From the NCBI GenBank assembly GCA_016212095.1, contig JACRHH010000032.1, positions 1-64,000 of the forward strand: a stretch of DNA of 64,000 nucleotides, in the 5' to 3' direction. The notes under the pieces are model-generated. The model was not told where the DNA came from and searched no databases. It saw nothing but the letters and a program-made list of their open reading frames with translations. Each line of letters starts with the position of its first letter. The stretch's first letter is position 1. This document shows, piece after piece, positions 19,148 through 28,324 of this stretch. The DNA comes from Nitrospirota bacterium. Lineage in GTDB: Bacteria > Nitrospirota > Thermodesulfovibrionia > SZUA-242. The translations under genes and the position numbers were made by a program.

Positions 19148-19378
19148 ATGTTCAAGTGTCATGTATGCGGCTGCGATGCCGCCCGTCCAGAATATGTGAG
19201 CGAGGTTTTCAGCATCGAAAGCCATCGCGTGCTGGTTGAACAGATTCCGGCGCAAGTTTGCGTGCGTTGCGGAGAGGCGGCCTTTTCACGCGAGACAACC
19301 GAGGAAATCCGCCGTCTTGTTCACGGAGATGGCCGCCCGGTTCGGACTGAATGCATGGATGTATTCGCGTTGTCATAA
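19148..19378 (+). CDS. YgiT-type zinc-finger protein (MqsA-like antitoxin N-domain)
   Basis: The 76-residue protein has two CxxC pairs (CHVCGC and CVRCGEAAF) that bind zinc, as in the N-terminal domain of MqsA/YgiT-type antitoxins. The start at 19148 follows a strong GGAGG site. The longer upstream frame is the wrong reading. Its expected DUF4258 partner is reduced to a 5' fragment directly upstream, so this antitoxin-like gene appears to stand alone. Confidence 0.82.
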   Translation: MFKCHVCGCDAARPEYVSEVFSIESHRVLVEQIPAQVCVRCGEAAFSRETTEEIRRLVHGDGRPVRTECMDVFALS

Positions 19379-19400
19379 ACTCAGCATTTAACCTCGCCGC

Positions 19401-19446
19401 CTCTACCCCATCATCTCCCTGAGCACCGTCTGCAAAATGCCGCCGT
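19401..19446. repeat. Copy B of the 46-bp acn 3'-end repeat
   Basis: Identical to copies A and C over 46 bp. Similarity to copy C extends a little further: one extra base on the acn side and CCTCGC(CGC)CTCT on the outer side, the bracketed three bases being extra here. It separates the lipoprotein/YgiT segment from the hicBA segment. Confidence 0.95.
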
Positions 19447-19449
19447 TTG

Positions 19450-19675
19450 TCACAGGTTCAGGAAATCATCCATCGCGATTCGCGCCTGTTTCAGAATGGC
19501 TCGCAACGTTCCTTCCGGAATATCGCCTGAATGATTAGGGATTGTCGTTCTTGCGCGTGTAACCGGATTCCACCAGATTTCGTGGCTACCCTTTGCGTTA
19601 CGATCAAACTCAAAACCGGCATGGTCTGAGTCGCCGGGTGATTTCCTTGTACCTGAATCCGGCAAGCGGCCCCAT
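19450..19675 (-). pseudogene. Frameshifted hicA toxin gene
   Basis: From the ATG at 19675 the frame reads MGPLAGFRYKEITRRLR, the standard HicA start, then hits a stop. The rest of HicA continues in the next frame (HAGFEFDRNAKGSHEIWW, then PNHSGDIPEGTLRAILKQAR), which includes the GSH motif with the catalytic histidine. One inserted base or two lost bases near codon 18 would explain this. The ATG overlaps the hicB stop as TGATG, so the original operon order hicB-hicA is preserved. The toxin is probably inactive. Confidence 0.75.
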
Positions 19676-19917
19676 CAGCCGATTCCGACGGCAATATCCA
19701 TATCCATTTCCCTGCCTGGGCGTTTGATTCCGTCCGGCAGCGGGTCGCCGTGCTCTTCATATGATTCGATGAGTTTCCTTGCGACATCATGCGCTATTTC
19801 TATCGTTTCGGCTACGGTTCTGCCTTGCGCCACCAAGCCCGGCAGGTCTGAACTCGTTGCCAGATATAACCCGCCATCGAGAGCTTCCAAATGCAGTCTC
19901 ATGCAAACTTCAGGCAT
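19675..19917 (-). CDS. HicB-family antitoxin
   Basis: The 80-residue product shows the HicB core (LHLEALDGGLYLATSSDLPG, GRTVAETIEIAHDVARKLIE). It lacks the longer C-terminal DNA-binding part seen in the HicB at 17115. It precedes the frameshifted hicA with a TGATG overlap. The gene pair occupies the 650 bp between copies B and C of the acn repeat. Confidence 0.82.
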   Translation of the reverse strand: MPEVCMRLHLEALDGGLYLATSSDLPGLVAQGRTVAETIEIAHDVARKLIESYEEHGDPLPDGIKRPGREMDMDIAVGIG

Positions 19918-20095
19918 ATTTCACCTCTGTCACGCGTAATCAACAGACAGATTATAGCAAATTCTGGCGCTTCCGCCGCTGCACGCAACCCAAAGCGTTG
20001 ACAGACAGCAGGTGTAGTTGTAGCAACAACTACTGAGTGAGTCGGGCGGCAGGAATTGTGCCAGTTTGCGGCGTTCCGCTACGATATTTCCTCGC

Positions 20096-20141
20096 CTCTA
20101 CCCCATCATCTCCCTGAGCACCGTCTGCAAAATGCCGCCGT
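20096..20141. repeat. Copy C of the 46-bp repeat: the genuine 3' end of the aconitase gene
   Basis: This copy is continuous with the intact acn coding sequence and supplies its last 14 codons and stop, plus two bases beyond. Copies A and B lie 2579 and 695 bp away in the same orientation. A repeat that restores the gene's 3' end on one side and leaves orphan copies on the other is the usual footprint of site-specific integration into a gene end. Confidence 0.95.
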
Positions 20142-22791
20142 TCCGGTAGTAGCTCACGTCCACCGGGCTGTCGAGGCGCGAAACCGCGTCGAACTCCTTA
20201 CGGCTGCCATCAGGCGAAACGGCGGTTACGCGCACCATTTGGCCCGGTTCCGGGTTTTCTGGAAGCGCGATGGAGAATGTTTCGTTTCCGGCAAGTCCAA
20301 GCGTCTCGCGGTTCTGCCCGTCGGCAAACTGAAGCGGCAGAACGCCCATGCCAACCAGGTTTGCGCGGTGAATGCGCTCGTAGCTTTCGGCGATGACCGC
20401 CTTCACGCCAAGCAGCATCGTTCCCTTTGCCGCCCAGTCGCGGCTCGATCCGGCGCCGTATTCCTTGCCCGCAAGTATCACAAGCGGCACGCCGTCTGCG
20501 GCGTAGCGCGTGGATGCGTCGAAAACCGACATCACCTCGCCTGCCGCCGGGCCGCTTGTCGGGCCGGTTGGTGAAAAGTATGTTGTGACTCCGCCCTCGG
20601 TTCCTGGCGCAAGCAGGTTGCGAAGCCGAATATTGGCAAACGTGCCGCGCATCATCACTTCGTGGTTTCCACGCCGTGCTCCGTACGAGTTGAAATCGGC
20701 CTGTGCGATGCCCTTCGACGTGAGATAGACGGCGGCAGCCGATGTTTTGGCGATTGATCCGGCTGGCGAGATATGGTCTGTCGTCACCGAATCGCCAAGC
20801 ATCAATAGCGCGCGAGCGCCGTTTATCGGCGCAATCGGCGCTACATCGCCCTGAAGGTTCCCGAAAAACGACGGCTCGCGGATGTATGTCGATTCCGCGT
20901 CCCACTCGTAGAGCATTCCGCCGGAGGTGGAAATCGCCTTCCACTCGTCGCCGCCCGAAAAGACGCGCTCCGATTCCGCCTGAAACAGTTCCGGCGTGAC
21001 CGATGAAAGCGCCGCGTTAACCTCAGCGTTCGACGGCCAGATGTCGCGCAGATACACCGGCGCTCCGTTTGGATCGTGGCACAGCGGCTCGTTCATGATG
21101 TCGATGTTCATGGTTCCGGCAATCGCGTAAGCCACGACTAATGGCGGACTTGCCAGATAGTTCGCCTTCACGAGCGGATTTACGCGGCCCTCGAAGTTCC
21201 GGTTGCCGGAAAGCACGGCGGCGGCGGTGATGTCGTTTGCGCGAATCGCCTCCGAAACCGCGTCGGAAAGCGTTCCGCTGTTGCCGATGCAGGTTGTGCA
21301 GCCGAAACCAATGATATGAAAGCGCAGAGCCTCAAGATACGGCATGAGCCCGGCGGCGTTAAGATAGCCCGACACCACGCGCGAACCCGCGCCGATGCTG
21401 GTTTTCACCCATGGCTTCACCGTCACGCCTCGCTCGACAGCCTTTTTCGCCAGCAAACCGGCGGCCAGAAGCACGGACGGGTTTGATGTGTTCGTGCATG
21501 AGGTTATCGCAGCGATAACCACCGAGCCGTGATCGAGGCGGCTTTCCGCGCCGTCTATCGAAACCGTAGCACCCGCGCCGGCCTGTTTGCCGTAAACACT
21601 GGAAAGCGATTCATTGAAAGATGCGCGGGCGTTTTTGAGCGGTATGCGCTCCTGCGGCCTGCGCGGCCCGGCGATGGACGGCTCGATGCCGGACATGTCG
21701 AGCTTAACGGTTTCGCTATAAACCGGAGTGGACAAACCACGGAAAAGCCCTTGTTCTTTAAGGTAAGTTTCTATCAGCGACACAAGCTCCGCCGGGCGGT
21801 TGGTTGTGCGCAAGTAGCGAAGCGCCTCGTCGTCAACCGGGAAAAAGCCGCTTGTAGCGCCGTATTCCGGAGCCATGTTCGCCACGGTTGCCCTGTCCGG
21901 CAGGCTCAGGCTGTCGAGGCCGTCGCCGTAAAATTCAACGAGTTTTCCGACAACGCCGTGCTTGCGAAGCATCTGCGTGACGGTAAGCACCAGATCGGTT
22001 GCGGTTGCGCCTTCGGGCAGCGCGCCGGAAAGCTCCACGCCAACAACCTCAGGCATCGTCATGTAGAGCGGCTGCCCAAGCATGACGGCCTCGGCCTCGA
22101 TGCCGCCCACGCCCCAGCCGAGCACTCCAAGGCCGTTTATCATGGTGGTATGCGAGTCTGTTCCCACAAGCGAATCGGGGAATGCCACCTTCATGCCGTT
22201 GATTTCCGCAGTCTGAACCACGTTGGCCAGCACCTCAAGATTCACCTGATGAACGATTCCGCCGCCCGGAGGCACAACGCGGAAGTTTTTAAAAGCGCTC
22301 TGGCCCCAGCGAAGGAAGCGGTAGCGCTCGCCGTTTCGCTCGAACTCGCGCTTCGTGTTTTTCGCAGCGGAATCGGACGTTCCAAAATAATCCACCTGAA
22401 TGGAATGGTCGATGACCAGATCGGCTGGAATTACCGGATTGATTCTGGCCGGATCGTGCCCTGCCCTGCTCATGGCCGAGCGCATCGCCGCCATGTCCAC
22501 AAGCGCCGGAACGCCAGTGAAATCTTGCAAGAGCACACGGGCCGGAAGGAACGGCACTTCATTGCCCGCTCCGCCGCAGCCCGGCTTCCAGCCAGCGAGG
22601 GCGCGGATGTGATCCTCGGTCACGGCGAATCCGTCGAATTTTCTTAGCGCGGCCTCAAGCAATATTCTGATGGTGTAGGGCAGGCTTGAGATATTGCCCA
22701 GACCTGCGCGTTCGAGCGCGGCAAGGCTGAAATATTTGACGCCGCCTGTCGGCAGGGAGGTTATTGCGTTAAAAATATCTTTTCCGGTCAT
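20098..22791 (-). CDS. acnA: Aconitate hydratase A (AcnA type)
   Basis: Interconverts citrate and isocitrate. The 897-residue protein starts [13 protein letters not shown] at 22791, preceded by GGAGCC; the frame runs on upstream to 22968 without supporting signals. The [4Fe-4S] ligands lie in [13 protein letters not shown] and [12 protein letters not shown]. The swivel domain carries [12 protein letters not shown]. Its 3' end is the source of the 46-bp repeat family downstream. The 196-bp gap to the divergent LysR gene probably holds both promoters. Confidence 0.95.
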   Translation of the reverse strand: MTGKDIFNAITSLPTGGVKYFSLAALERAGLGNISSLPYTIRILLEAALRKFDGFAVTEDHIRALAGWKPGCGGAGNEVPFLPARVLLQDFTGVPALVDMAAMRSAMSRAGHDPARINPVIPADLVIDHSIQVDYFGTSDSAAKNTKREFERNGERYRFLRWGQSAFKNFRVVPPGGGIVHQVNLEVLANVVQTAEINGMKVAFPDSLVGTDSHTTMINGLGVLGWGVGGIEAEAVMLGQPLYMTMPEVVGVELSGALPEGATATDLVLTVTQMLRKHGVVGKLVEFYGDGLDSLSLPDRATVANMAPEYGATSGFFPVDDEALRYLRTTNRPAELVSLIETYLKEQGLFRGLSTPVYSETVKLDMSGIEPSIAGPRRPQERIPLKNARASFNESLSSVYGKQAGAGATVSIDGAESRLDHGSVVIAAITSCTNTSNPSVLLAAGLLAKKAVERGVTVKPWVKTSIGAGSRVVSGYLNAAGLMPYLEALRFHIIGFGCTTCIGNSGTLSDAVSEAIRANDITAAAVLSGNRNFEGRVNPLVKANYLASPPLVVAYAIAGTMNIDIMNEPLCHDPNGAPVYLRDIWPSNAEVNAALSSVTPELFQAESERVFSGGDEWKAISTSGGMLYEWDAESTYIREPSFFGNLQGDVAPIAPINGARALLMLGDSVTTDHISPAGSIAKTSAAAVYLTSKGIAQADFNSYGARRGNHEVMMRGTFANIRLRNLLAPGTEGGVTTYFSPTGPTSGPAAGEVMSVFDASTRYAADGVPLVILAGKEYGAGSSRDWAAKGTMLLGVKAVIAESYERIHRANLVGMGVLPLQFADGQNRETLGLAGNETFSIALPENPEPGQMVRVTAVSPDGSRKEFDAVSRLDSPVDVSYYRNGGILQTVLREMMG

Positions 22792-22987
22792 GGGTTTGGC
22801 TCCTGAATTATTAATAACGGCGAAGCGGTATTTTAGCCGCAACATGGTGAATTCGTCCAGATGAGGCGGGCGATTTCCGTAATGCAACTCGTTCAGTAAT
22901 AGAAATAAGTAGCCGATAAGGGGTAACATTGTCACAATCGTCATCAAGACCGATGGCGGCAGCAACATTAATGGAGCACCAGCAGCA

Positions 22988-23890
22988 ATGGATATTCATC
23001 ACCTACGTATTTTTACGGCGGTTTTCCGCAACAGAAGCTTCTCCGGAGCTTCCCGCGAAATGGGCCTTAGCCAGCCAACCGTCACGGAGCATATCAAGAA
23101 CATCGAGACCGAACTCGGCCTTCGCCTCTTCGACAGGCTTGGGCGATCCATCATTCCGACAACGGAGGCAGAAACCCTATACGCGCACTCGCTGAAGATA
23201 ATCGACGACATGAGGCTTATGGAGGACGCGGTCAGAAACGTCGGCGGCAATATCAGGGGCGAGATAAGCATCGGGGCCAGCACCATTCCCGGCACCTACA
23301 TCCTGCCCGCTCTGGCCGCTGAATTCGGCAAGGCGCATCCGGACATATCCTTTAATATCGTTATCGACGATTCGCGCCGGATAACCGACATGGTCATCGC
23401 CCACGACCTTATGATCGGGGTTGTGGGAGCGGTGCTTGAGCCGGACAAGCTGATGTACGAGCCGTTCGCGCAGGACAGTCTGGTGCTTGTGGCGCGGCCC
23501 GGACTTGTCGCTTCAAATTTCGTGGGCTTCGACGAACTCGGCAACCTGCCGTTTATTCTGCGAGAGGAGGGGTCGGGAACACGGAACGCAACCGAGAAGT
23601 TTCTTGAGGCGCACGGAATAGACATCGCGTCTTTGCGCGTGGTTGCCAAACTCGGCTCTACGGCAGCCGTCAAGGAGGCTGTGAAGGCCGGGCTGGGCGT
23701 ATCCATAATCTCGAACCTTGCGGTAAAAAACAGCCTCGCGCACGGCGATCTGGTCGAAATCCCGATACGAGGCGCAACCATCAGCCGCGCGTTTCACCTC
23801 ATCACGCACAGGAAAAGAACGATGCCCGCCCATTACAACGTGTTCCTGAGGTTTCTTGCAAACAGGGCATCCGTGGCGCTTCCCGACTGA
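22988..23890 (+). CDS. LysR-family regulator, resembling selenium-metabolism-associated/CysL-like members
   Basis: The 300-residue protein has an N-terminal winged helix ([20 protein letters not shown]) and a LysR substrate-binding domain ([46 protein letters not shown]). This pattern is close to CysL-like regulators and to those found near selenium-related genes in Deltaproteobacteria. It is divergent from acnA and upstream of the azoreductase gene. Control of either neighbour is a guess from position only. Confidence 0.85.
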   Translation: MDIHHLRIFTAVFRNRSFSGASREMGLSQPTVTEHIKNIETELGLRLFDRLGRSIIPTTEAETLYAHSLKIIDDMRLMEDAVRNVGGNIRGEISIGASTIPGTYILPALAAEFGKAHPDISFNIVIDDSRRITDMVIAHDLMIGVVGAVLEPDKLMYEPFAQDSLVLVARPGLVASNFVGFDELGNLPFILREEGSGTRNATEKFLEAHGIDIASLRVVAKLGSTAAVKEAVKAGLGVSIISNLAVKNSLAHGDLVEIPIRGATISRAFHLITHRKRTMPAHYNVFLRFLANRASVALPD

Positions 23891-23992
23891 ATTCTGCTTC
23901 CAGCATCATCGTAATTGACAGCGCGCGGCTCTGCTGATATACAGGTGGTACGCGGGCGTTCTCCGCGCAAAAGCCTGAAGGAGGATTCTGTC

Positions 23993-24622
23993 ATGGCAAA
24001 GCTTCTTTACATATGCGCAAGTCCGATGGGCGAAAGGTCGTACTCCACTCGCGCGGCAGACGCGTTTGTCGCGGCCTACCGCAAGGCGCACACGGGCGAC
24101 ACTGTCGAGACGCTCAATCTCTGGAAGGCCGATCTGCCTGAATTCGATCTGACCACGGCGTCCGGCAAATACGCCATATTGCACGGCAAATCACATTCTG
24201 CCGAAGAAGCGGCGGCATGGCAGGGAGTGGTAAAAGCGATAGATCATTTCAAATCGTTCGACAAATACCTGATTTCAAGCCCTATGTGGAATTTCGGACT
24301 GCCGTACCGTCTGAAGCATTACCTCGACATTATCATCCAGCCGGGCCTCACGTTTTCATTCGATCCGGCCACGGGATACACAGGGCTTGTAACCGGCAAG
24401 CCTGTCATGCTCGTGCTTGCGAGAGGCGGCGAATATCCTGCCGGAACCCCGGCTGCCGCTTACGATCATCAGCGCCCGTACCTTGAACTCCTCATGGGCT
24501 TCATCGGATTTACCGACATCCGCGCAGCCGTAATCGAGCCAACGCTTGCCGGGCCGGACAAGGCGGAGGCGTCGCTTGCCGCGGCGGTTGCCTCGCTGGC
24601 CAAAGCGGCTGAGGGGTTTTAA
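23993..24622 (+). CDS. azoR: FMN-dependent NADH-azoreductase/quinone reductase family
   Basis: Flavodoxin-like fold enzyme of 209 residues. The phosphate-binding start LYICASPMGERSYSTRAADAF and the SSPMWNFGLPYRLKHYLDII segment match the AzoR family, which reduces quinones and azo compounds with NADH. The ATG at 23993 has a strong AGGAGG site. A longer frame from 23915 adds unrelated residues. A small hairpin GGGGTT/AACCCC (24613-24626) spans its stop codon. Confidence 0.88.
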   Translation: MAKLLYICASPMGERSYSTRAADAFVAAYRKAHTGDTVETLNLWKADLPEFDLTTASGKYAILHGKSHSAEEAAAWQGVVKAIDHFKSFDKYLISSPMWNFGLPYRLKHYLDIIIQPGLTFSFDPATGYTGLVTGKPVMLVLARGGEYPAGTPAAAYDHQRPYLELLMGFIGFTDIRAAVIEPTLAGPDKAEASLAAAVASLAKAAEGF

Positions 24623-24631
24623 CCCCGCCAG

Positions 24632-25420
24632 TTGAGCGAACTACCCCCACTCATACTTGTCACCAACGACGACGGCGTTCACGCGCCCGGTCTTTTCGCG
24701 CTTGCCAAGGCTATGAAGACCCTGCGCGGCGGCGATGTGGAGGTTGTCGTCATCGCGCCCGACCGCGAGCGTTCGGCTGTGGGCCATGCGCTCACCATGC
24801 ACCGCCCGCTCTTCTGCGAGGAACTGCGCGAGGGCGTTTACGCCATAAACGGCACTCCGACAGACTGCGTGGCTATCGGGGTGAAAAAAATACTCCGGCG
24901 GCGGCCTGTTCTTCTTGCCTCCGGCATCAACCGGGGCGGCAATCTGGGCGATGACATCACCTATTCCGGCACGGTGTCGGCGGCTGTGGAGGGAACGCTG
25001 ATAGGCATTCCGTCGATAGCGGTTTCGATAGACGGCTCATCGCATCTGCACTATGCCGACACAGGCCGCGTGGCCGCCATCGTTGCCGCGCATGTTCTGG
25101 AGCGCGGGCTTCCGCCCGACACGCTGTTGAACGTGAACGCCCCCAATATCCCGTGGGACGAGTTCAAGGGAATCCGCTTCACCGGTCAGGGCAAGCGCAC
25201 ATACGACGACGCCATTCAAGAGGTTGCAGATCCGCGAGGGCGAGCGCACTACTGGCTTGGCGGCGGAACGCCGATATTCCAGGGCGGCGAGGAGACCGAC
25301 ATTCACGCTGTTGCGCAGGGTTTTGTGTCGGTCACGCCGCTTCATCTGGATTTAACCAACTACGACGCGCTCCGGATGATCGAAACGGATTGGGCCGAGA
25401 TGACGCAACTCAAGCCATGA
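24632..25420 (+). CDS. surE: 5'/3'-nucleotidase SurE
   Basis: The 262-residue protein starts at TTG 24632. It carries the SurE metal site (ILVTNDDGVHAPG), the APDRERSAVGHALT segment and the downstream SGINRGGNLGDDITYSGTVS loop. SurE dephosphorylates nucleoside monophosphates and is linked to stress survival. In many genomes it neighbours pcm, but here pcm is 22 kb away. Its stop overlaps the next start (ATGA), suggesting coupling. Confidence 0.94.
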   Translation: MSELPPLILVTNDDGVHAPGLFALAKAMKTLRGGDVEVVVIAPDRERSAVGHALTMHRPLFCEELREGVYAINGTPTDCVAIGVKKILRRRPVLLASGINRGGNLGDDITYSGTVSAAVEGTLIGIPSIAVSIDGSSHLHYADTGRVAAIVAAHVLERGLPPDTLLNVNAPNIPWDEFKGIRFTGQGKRTYDDAIQEVADPRGRAHYWLGGGTPIFQGGEETDIHAVAQGFVSVTPLHLDLTNYDALRMIETDWAEMTQLKP

Positions 25421-26814
25421 GCGCCGAACGTTTCGACGTAATAATTGTGGGAGCCGGGCCTGCCGGAATCTTCACCGCGCTTGAGCTGACGCAAAAACAT
25501 CCCGCGCTCAGGATTCTGATGATCGAAAAGGGCAGAAGCATAGAGGAGCGCGTCTGCCCGCTGAAGACAAAAGCAGTGTCGTGCCTTGCCTGTCCGGAAT
25601 GCGCGCTTCTTAGCGGCTGGGGCGGCGCGGGCGCGTACAGCGATGGCAAGCTTTCGCTCTCGCGCTTCGTGGGCGGCAATCTGGCGCGGTATGTTGGAGA
25701 CGCGGCGCTCGACAGCCTCATCCACGAGGCCGACGAAACATATATAAAATTCGGTGCGCCGGGCGTGGTTCACGGCGAGCCGGACGATCGCCTTCGCGCG
25801 CTTCAGGACATGGCGGCCAGAAACGAGCTCACGCTTGTCGCCTCGCCTGTCCGGCATATAGGAACCGACGTGTGTTTCGACGTGCTCACCCGCATGAAGG
25901 AGCACTTGAGCGGGCGGGTGGAGATGCTTTTCAGGTGCGGCGCTGCGTCCATTATCGTGAAGGATGGCCGGACGCAGGGCGTTGAAACGTGCGACGGACG
26001 CCGGTTTATCGCCGATTACGTTGTGCTTGCTCCGGGGCGCGAAGGCTCGCGCTGGCTGGACGACGAGGCCGCGAGGCTTGGGCTTACGCGCCTTACAAAC
26101 CCGGTTGACATCGGCGTGCGCGTGGAGCTTCCGGCGGCGGTGATGGAACATCTGACCAGCGTAACCTACGAGCCGAAGCTGATATACAGAACGCGCAGGT
26201 TTGACGATCAGGTGCGAACGTTCTGCGTGAATCCTTACGGCGAGGTGGTGAAGGAGCATCTGAAAGACGTCTGGACGGTTAACGGCCACAGCTACGCCGG
26301 GCGCACGAGCGACAACACGAACTTCGCGCTGCTGGTAAGCACCACCTTCACCGAGCCGTTCGACGAGCCGATTCAGTATGGCCGCCATATCGCCCAGCTT
26401 GCGAATTTTCTTGGGCGCGGCGTGATCGTTCAGCGGCTTGGCGACCTTCAGCACGGGCGGCGCTCCACTCAGGAGCGAATCGACCGGGGGCTGGTTCGCC
26501 CTACCCTGCTCGACGCAACGCCCGGCGACCTCAGCTTCGTGCTTCCGTACCGGCATCTGGCCGACATAATGGAGATGCTGGAAGCGCTCGACCGCATCGC
26601 TCCGGGCGTAAACAGCCGCCACACGCTTCTGTACGGCGTGGAGGTGAAGTTCTACAGCCGCCAGTTCAGGCTGTCGGAATCGCTCGAAACCGAAGTGGCC
26701 GGGCTTTTCGCCGCGGGCGACGGCGCGGGCGTGAGCCGGGGGCTGATTCAGGCGTCGGCGTCTGGCCTGGTTGCGGCGCGGGAGATTATGGGGAGGGTTG
26801 TGGATGGCGATTGA
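25417..26814 (+). CDS. FAD-dependent dehydrogenase (COG2509-like)
   Basis: The 465-residue protein has an N-terminal FAD-binding Rossmann motif (VIIVGAGPAGIFTALEL). It continues with the family-typical SGWGGAGAYSDGKLSLS and a C-terminal FAAGDGAGVSRGLIQASASG. A cysteine cluster VSCLACPECALLSGW near residue 60 recalls the C(x)nC pattern of this family. The ATG at 25417 overlaps the surE stop. The open frame extends upstream within surE but out of its frame. Substrate unknown. Confidence 0.85.
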   Translation: MSAERFDVIIVGAGPAGIFTALELTQKHPALRILMIEKGRSIEERVCPLKTKAVSCLACPECALLSGWGGAGAYSDGKLSLSRFVGGNLARYVGDAALDSLIHEADETYIKFGAPGVVHGEPDDRLRALQDMAARNELTLVASPVRHIGTDVCFDVLTRMKEHLSGRVEMLFRCGAASIIVKDGRTQGVETCDGRRFIADYVVLAPGREGSRWLDDEAARLGLTRLTNPVDIGVRVELPAAVMEHLTSVTYEPKLIYRTRRFDDQVRTFCVNPYGEVVKEHLKDVWTVNGHSYAGRTSDNTNFALLVSTTFTEPFDEPIQYGRHIAQLANFLGRGVIVQRLGDLQHGRRSTQERIDRGLVRPTLLDATPGDLSFVLPYRHLADIMEMLEALDRIAPGVNSRHTLLYGVEVKFYSRQFRLSESLETEVAGLFAAGDGAGVSRGLIQASASGLVAAREIMGRVVDGD

Positions 26815-26873
26815 CCGCCGCGCCATAGCGAGTCATAATGAGTCTTGCCGATTCGCGGCAAGGAGGTGAGTTA

Positions 26874-27140
26874 ATGCGTCAGATAACTTTGCGCGGCATA
26901 CCCGAAGAGATTGAAAGCATCGCCCGGAAAGAGGCTGATGGCATGGGCGTCAGTCTGAACAAGGCATTGCTCATGCTCCTTCGGAAAGGGGCTGCCCGGC
27001 AAGCTTCTGCCGACGTAAAAATATCCGCGCCAAAGGGCCGGTTTAAAGCGTTTTCCGGGCTTTGGAGCGAGGATGAGGCTGCTGATTTCGATGCCTCCCT
27101 GCGCGAGCAACGCAGCGTTGATGCCGAAATCTGGAAATGA
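26874..27140 (+). CDS. VapB/FitA-like antitoxin (ribbon-helix-helix)
   Basis: The 88-residue protein begins MRQITLRGIPEEIESIARKE, a ribbon-helix-helix DNA-binding start. The acidic C-terminal tail (SGLWSEDEAADFDASL) is of the kind that plugs PIN toxins. The start at 26874 follows AGGAGGTGAG; the frame from 26838 is longer but unsupported. It overlaps vapC by 4 bp and should repress the pair. Confidence 0.86.
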   Translation: MRQITLRGIPEEIESIARKEADGMGVSLNKALLMLLRKGAARQASADVKISAPKGRFKAFSGLWSEDEAADFDASLREQRSVDAEIWK

Positions 27141-27550
27141 GGAAGGTTTTGCTCGACACATCCGCGTATTCCATGCTGATGCGTGGAAGCAACAAGGTTG
27201 CCGATTTGCTTGATGCCGCCGAGGATGTATATCTGCCTGTTGTTGTCATAGGCGAACTGTTGGCCGGATTCAAAAAGGGAAGCGCAGAGCAGCGCAACAT
27301 TGCGATTCTGGGCCGTTTTTTTGAAACACCATCTGTGAATGCGCTTTTGCTGGACGAGGATACGGCCAGCTTTTATGCAACTATCGCGGATTATCTCCGG
27401 CGGCAGGGAACGCCGATTCCAACCAATGACCTCTGGATTGCGGCATGTGCCATGCAACACGGCCTTGCGCTGATAACAACAGACCGGCATTTCCTCCATA
27501 TTCCGCAAGTTGTCACCACCTTTATTGAGGTTGCTCGTTCCCCTAACTGA
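27137..27550 (+). CDS. VapC-type PIN-domain ribonuclease toxin
   Basis: The 137-residue PIN domain retains its acidic residues: Asp in VLLDTSAYS, Glu in VVIGELLAGFKKG, and Asp in IPTNDLWIAACAM and ITTDRHF. It looks intact, unlike several other toxins in this window. PIN toxins cleave RNA, often tRNA or rRNA. The start overlaps vapB (ATGA). A degraded DNA-methyltransferase gene lies just downstream on the other strand. Confidence 0.9.
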   Translation: MRKVLLDTSAYSMLMRGSNKVADLLDAAEDVYLPVVVIGELLAGFKKGSAEQRNIAILGRFFETPSVNALLLDEDTASFYATIADYLRRQGTPIPTNDLWIAACAMQHGLALITTDRHFLHIPQVVTTFIEVARSPN

Positions 27551-27577
27551 TTGCCACGGCTATTTCGGCGCAGTCAG

Positions 27578-28162
27578 TCAACGCTCCTGCCCAGGAAAAT
27601 CCATGATGATTTCATCTCCCGCAATATTGCGGAACTTTACCCTGAAACGGTCAGTCGGCAACAGGTAGCGTCCACGTATTTTCGACTTGGGGCTTGCCTT
27701 GTCTTCAAGCGCGGAATTACTCACCCACACGCCATCTTCACGAATCGTCGTGTCGAATTGAACAGCCTCGATCAGTTCGAGTCCGGCTTCGCTGATGGTC
27801 ACGGGCCTGAACGTGGCTGGCGGCTTGGCGGCTTCCACGCCGTTGCCGTTTTCCCCGCCGTCGTCATCCAGCAAGCTGCCGCCGTTCTTTTTGCCGCGTT
27901 TTGCGTTGAATTCGTCAACTTTGGCTTTGAGGTATGGGCTGAAGAACTGTTTCACGGTTACAGCCCATCGCCTGCCATCCGGCGAAACCTCCACCACCGC
28001 GCTGTCAGGCGTAAAGAGGCTGGCGGCTTTCTTGTCCAGCAGTTGATTGAGGCTGACCAACTCCACCTTGAGCTGCGTCTTGCCGCTTGCGCGAAGGCGT
28101 TTATTGACGTAATCCTGATCCACTTCAAGGTCGCAGCAAATGGCGGGAACTGACAGCGGCCA
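27578..28162 (-). pseudogene. C-terminal fragment of a site-specific DNA methyltransferase
   Basis: About 195 codons without a plausible start read VPAICCDLEVDQDYVNKRLR, then VELVSLNQLLDKK and WAVTVKQFFSPYLKAKVDEF, and end DEIIMDFPGQER. This resembles the C-terminal domain of type III-like adenine methyltransferases, after the catalytic region. A stop lies just upstream of the fragment, and no methyltransferase catalytic motif (FxGxG, DPPY) is present. It is probably a remnant of a restriction-modification system. Family call from memory, moderate. Confidence 0.5.
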
Positions 28163-28324
28163 TCAATTGCGCCAGACGCAATGCTTGAAGTATTGCCACA
28201 ATGCTGGCTATCATTGTCTTGCAAATATACTCGTGCGGTTATTGACCGGAGACGATCCGGCACAGGCGGCGAAAGCGAGGGAGTGATTCTGGCGCAACAA
28301 AAGATGAAGTGAATATCGGGGATT

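Noticed and set aside
17517-20141. acn repeats as a CRISPR array
   Set aside because: Only three copies, spaced 695 and 1884 bp apart with genes between, and derived from a coding end.
22792-22968. 59-residue N-terminal extension of aconitase
   Set aside because: Hydrophobic sequence not found in AcnA; the ATG at 22791 has a ribosome-binding site and gives normal length.
25360-26826. Minus-strand open frame of 488 codons
   Set aside because: Antisense of the FAD-dependent protein, which has clear motifs.
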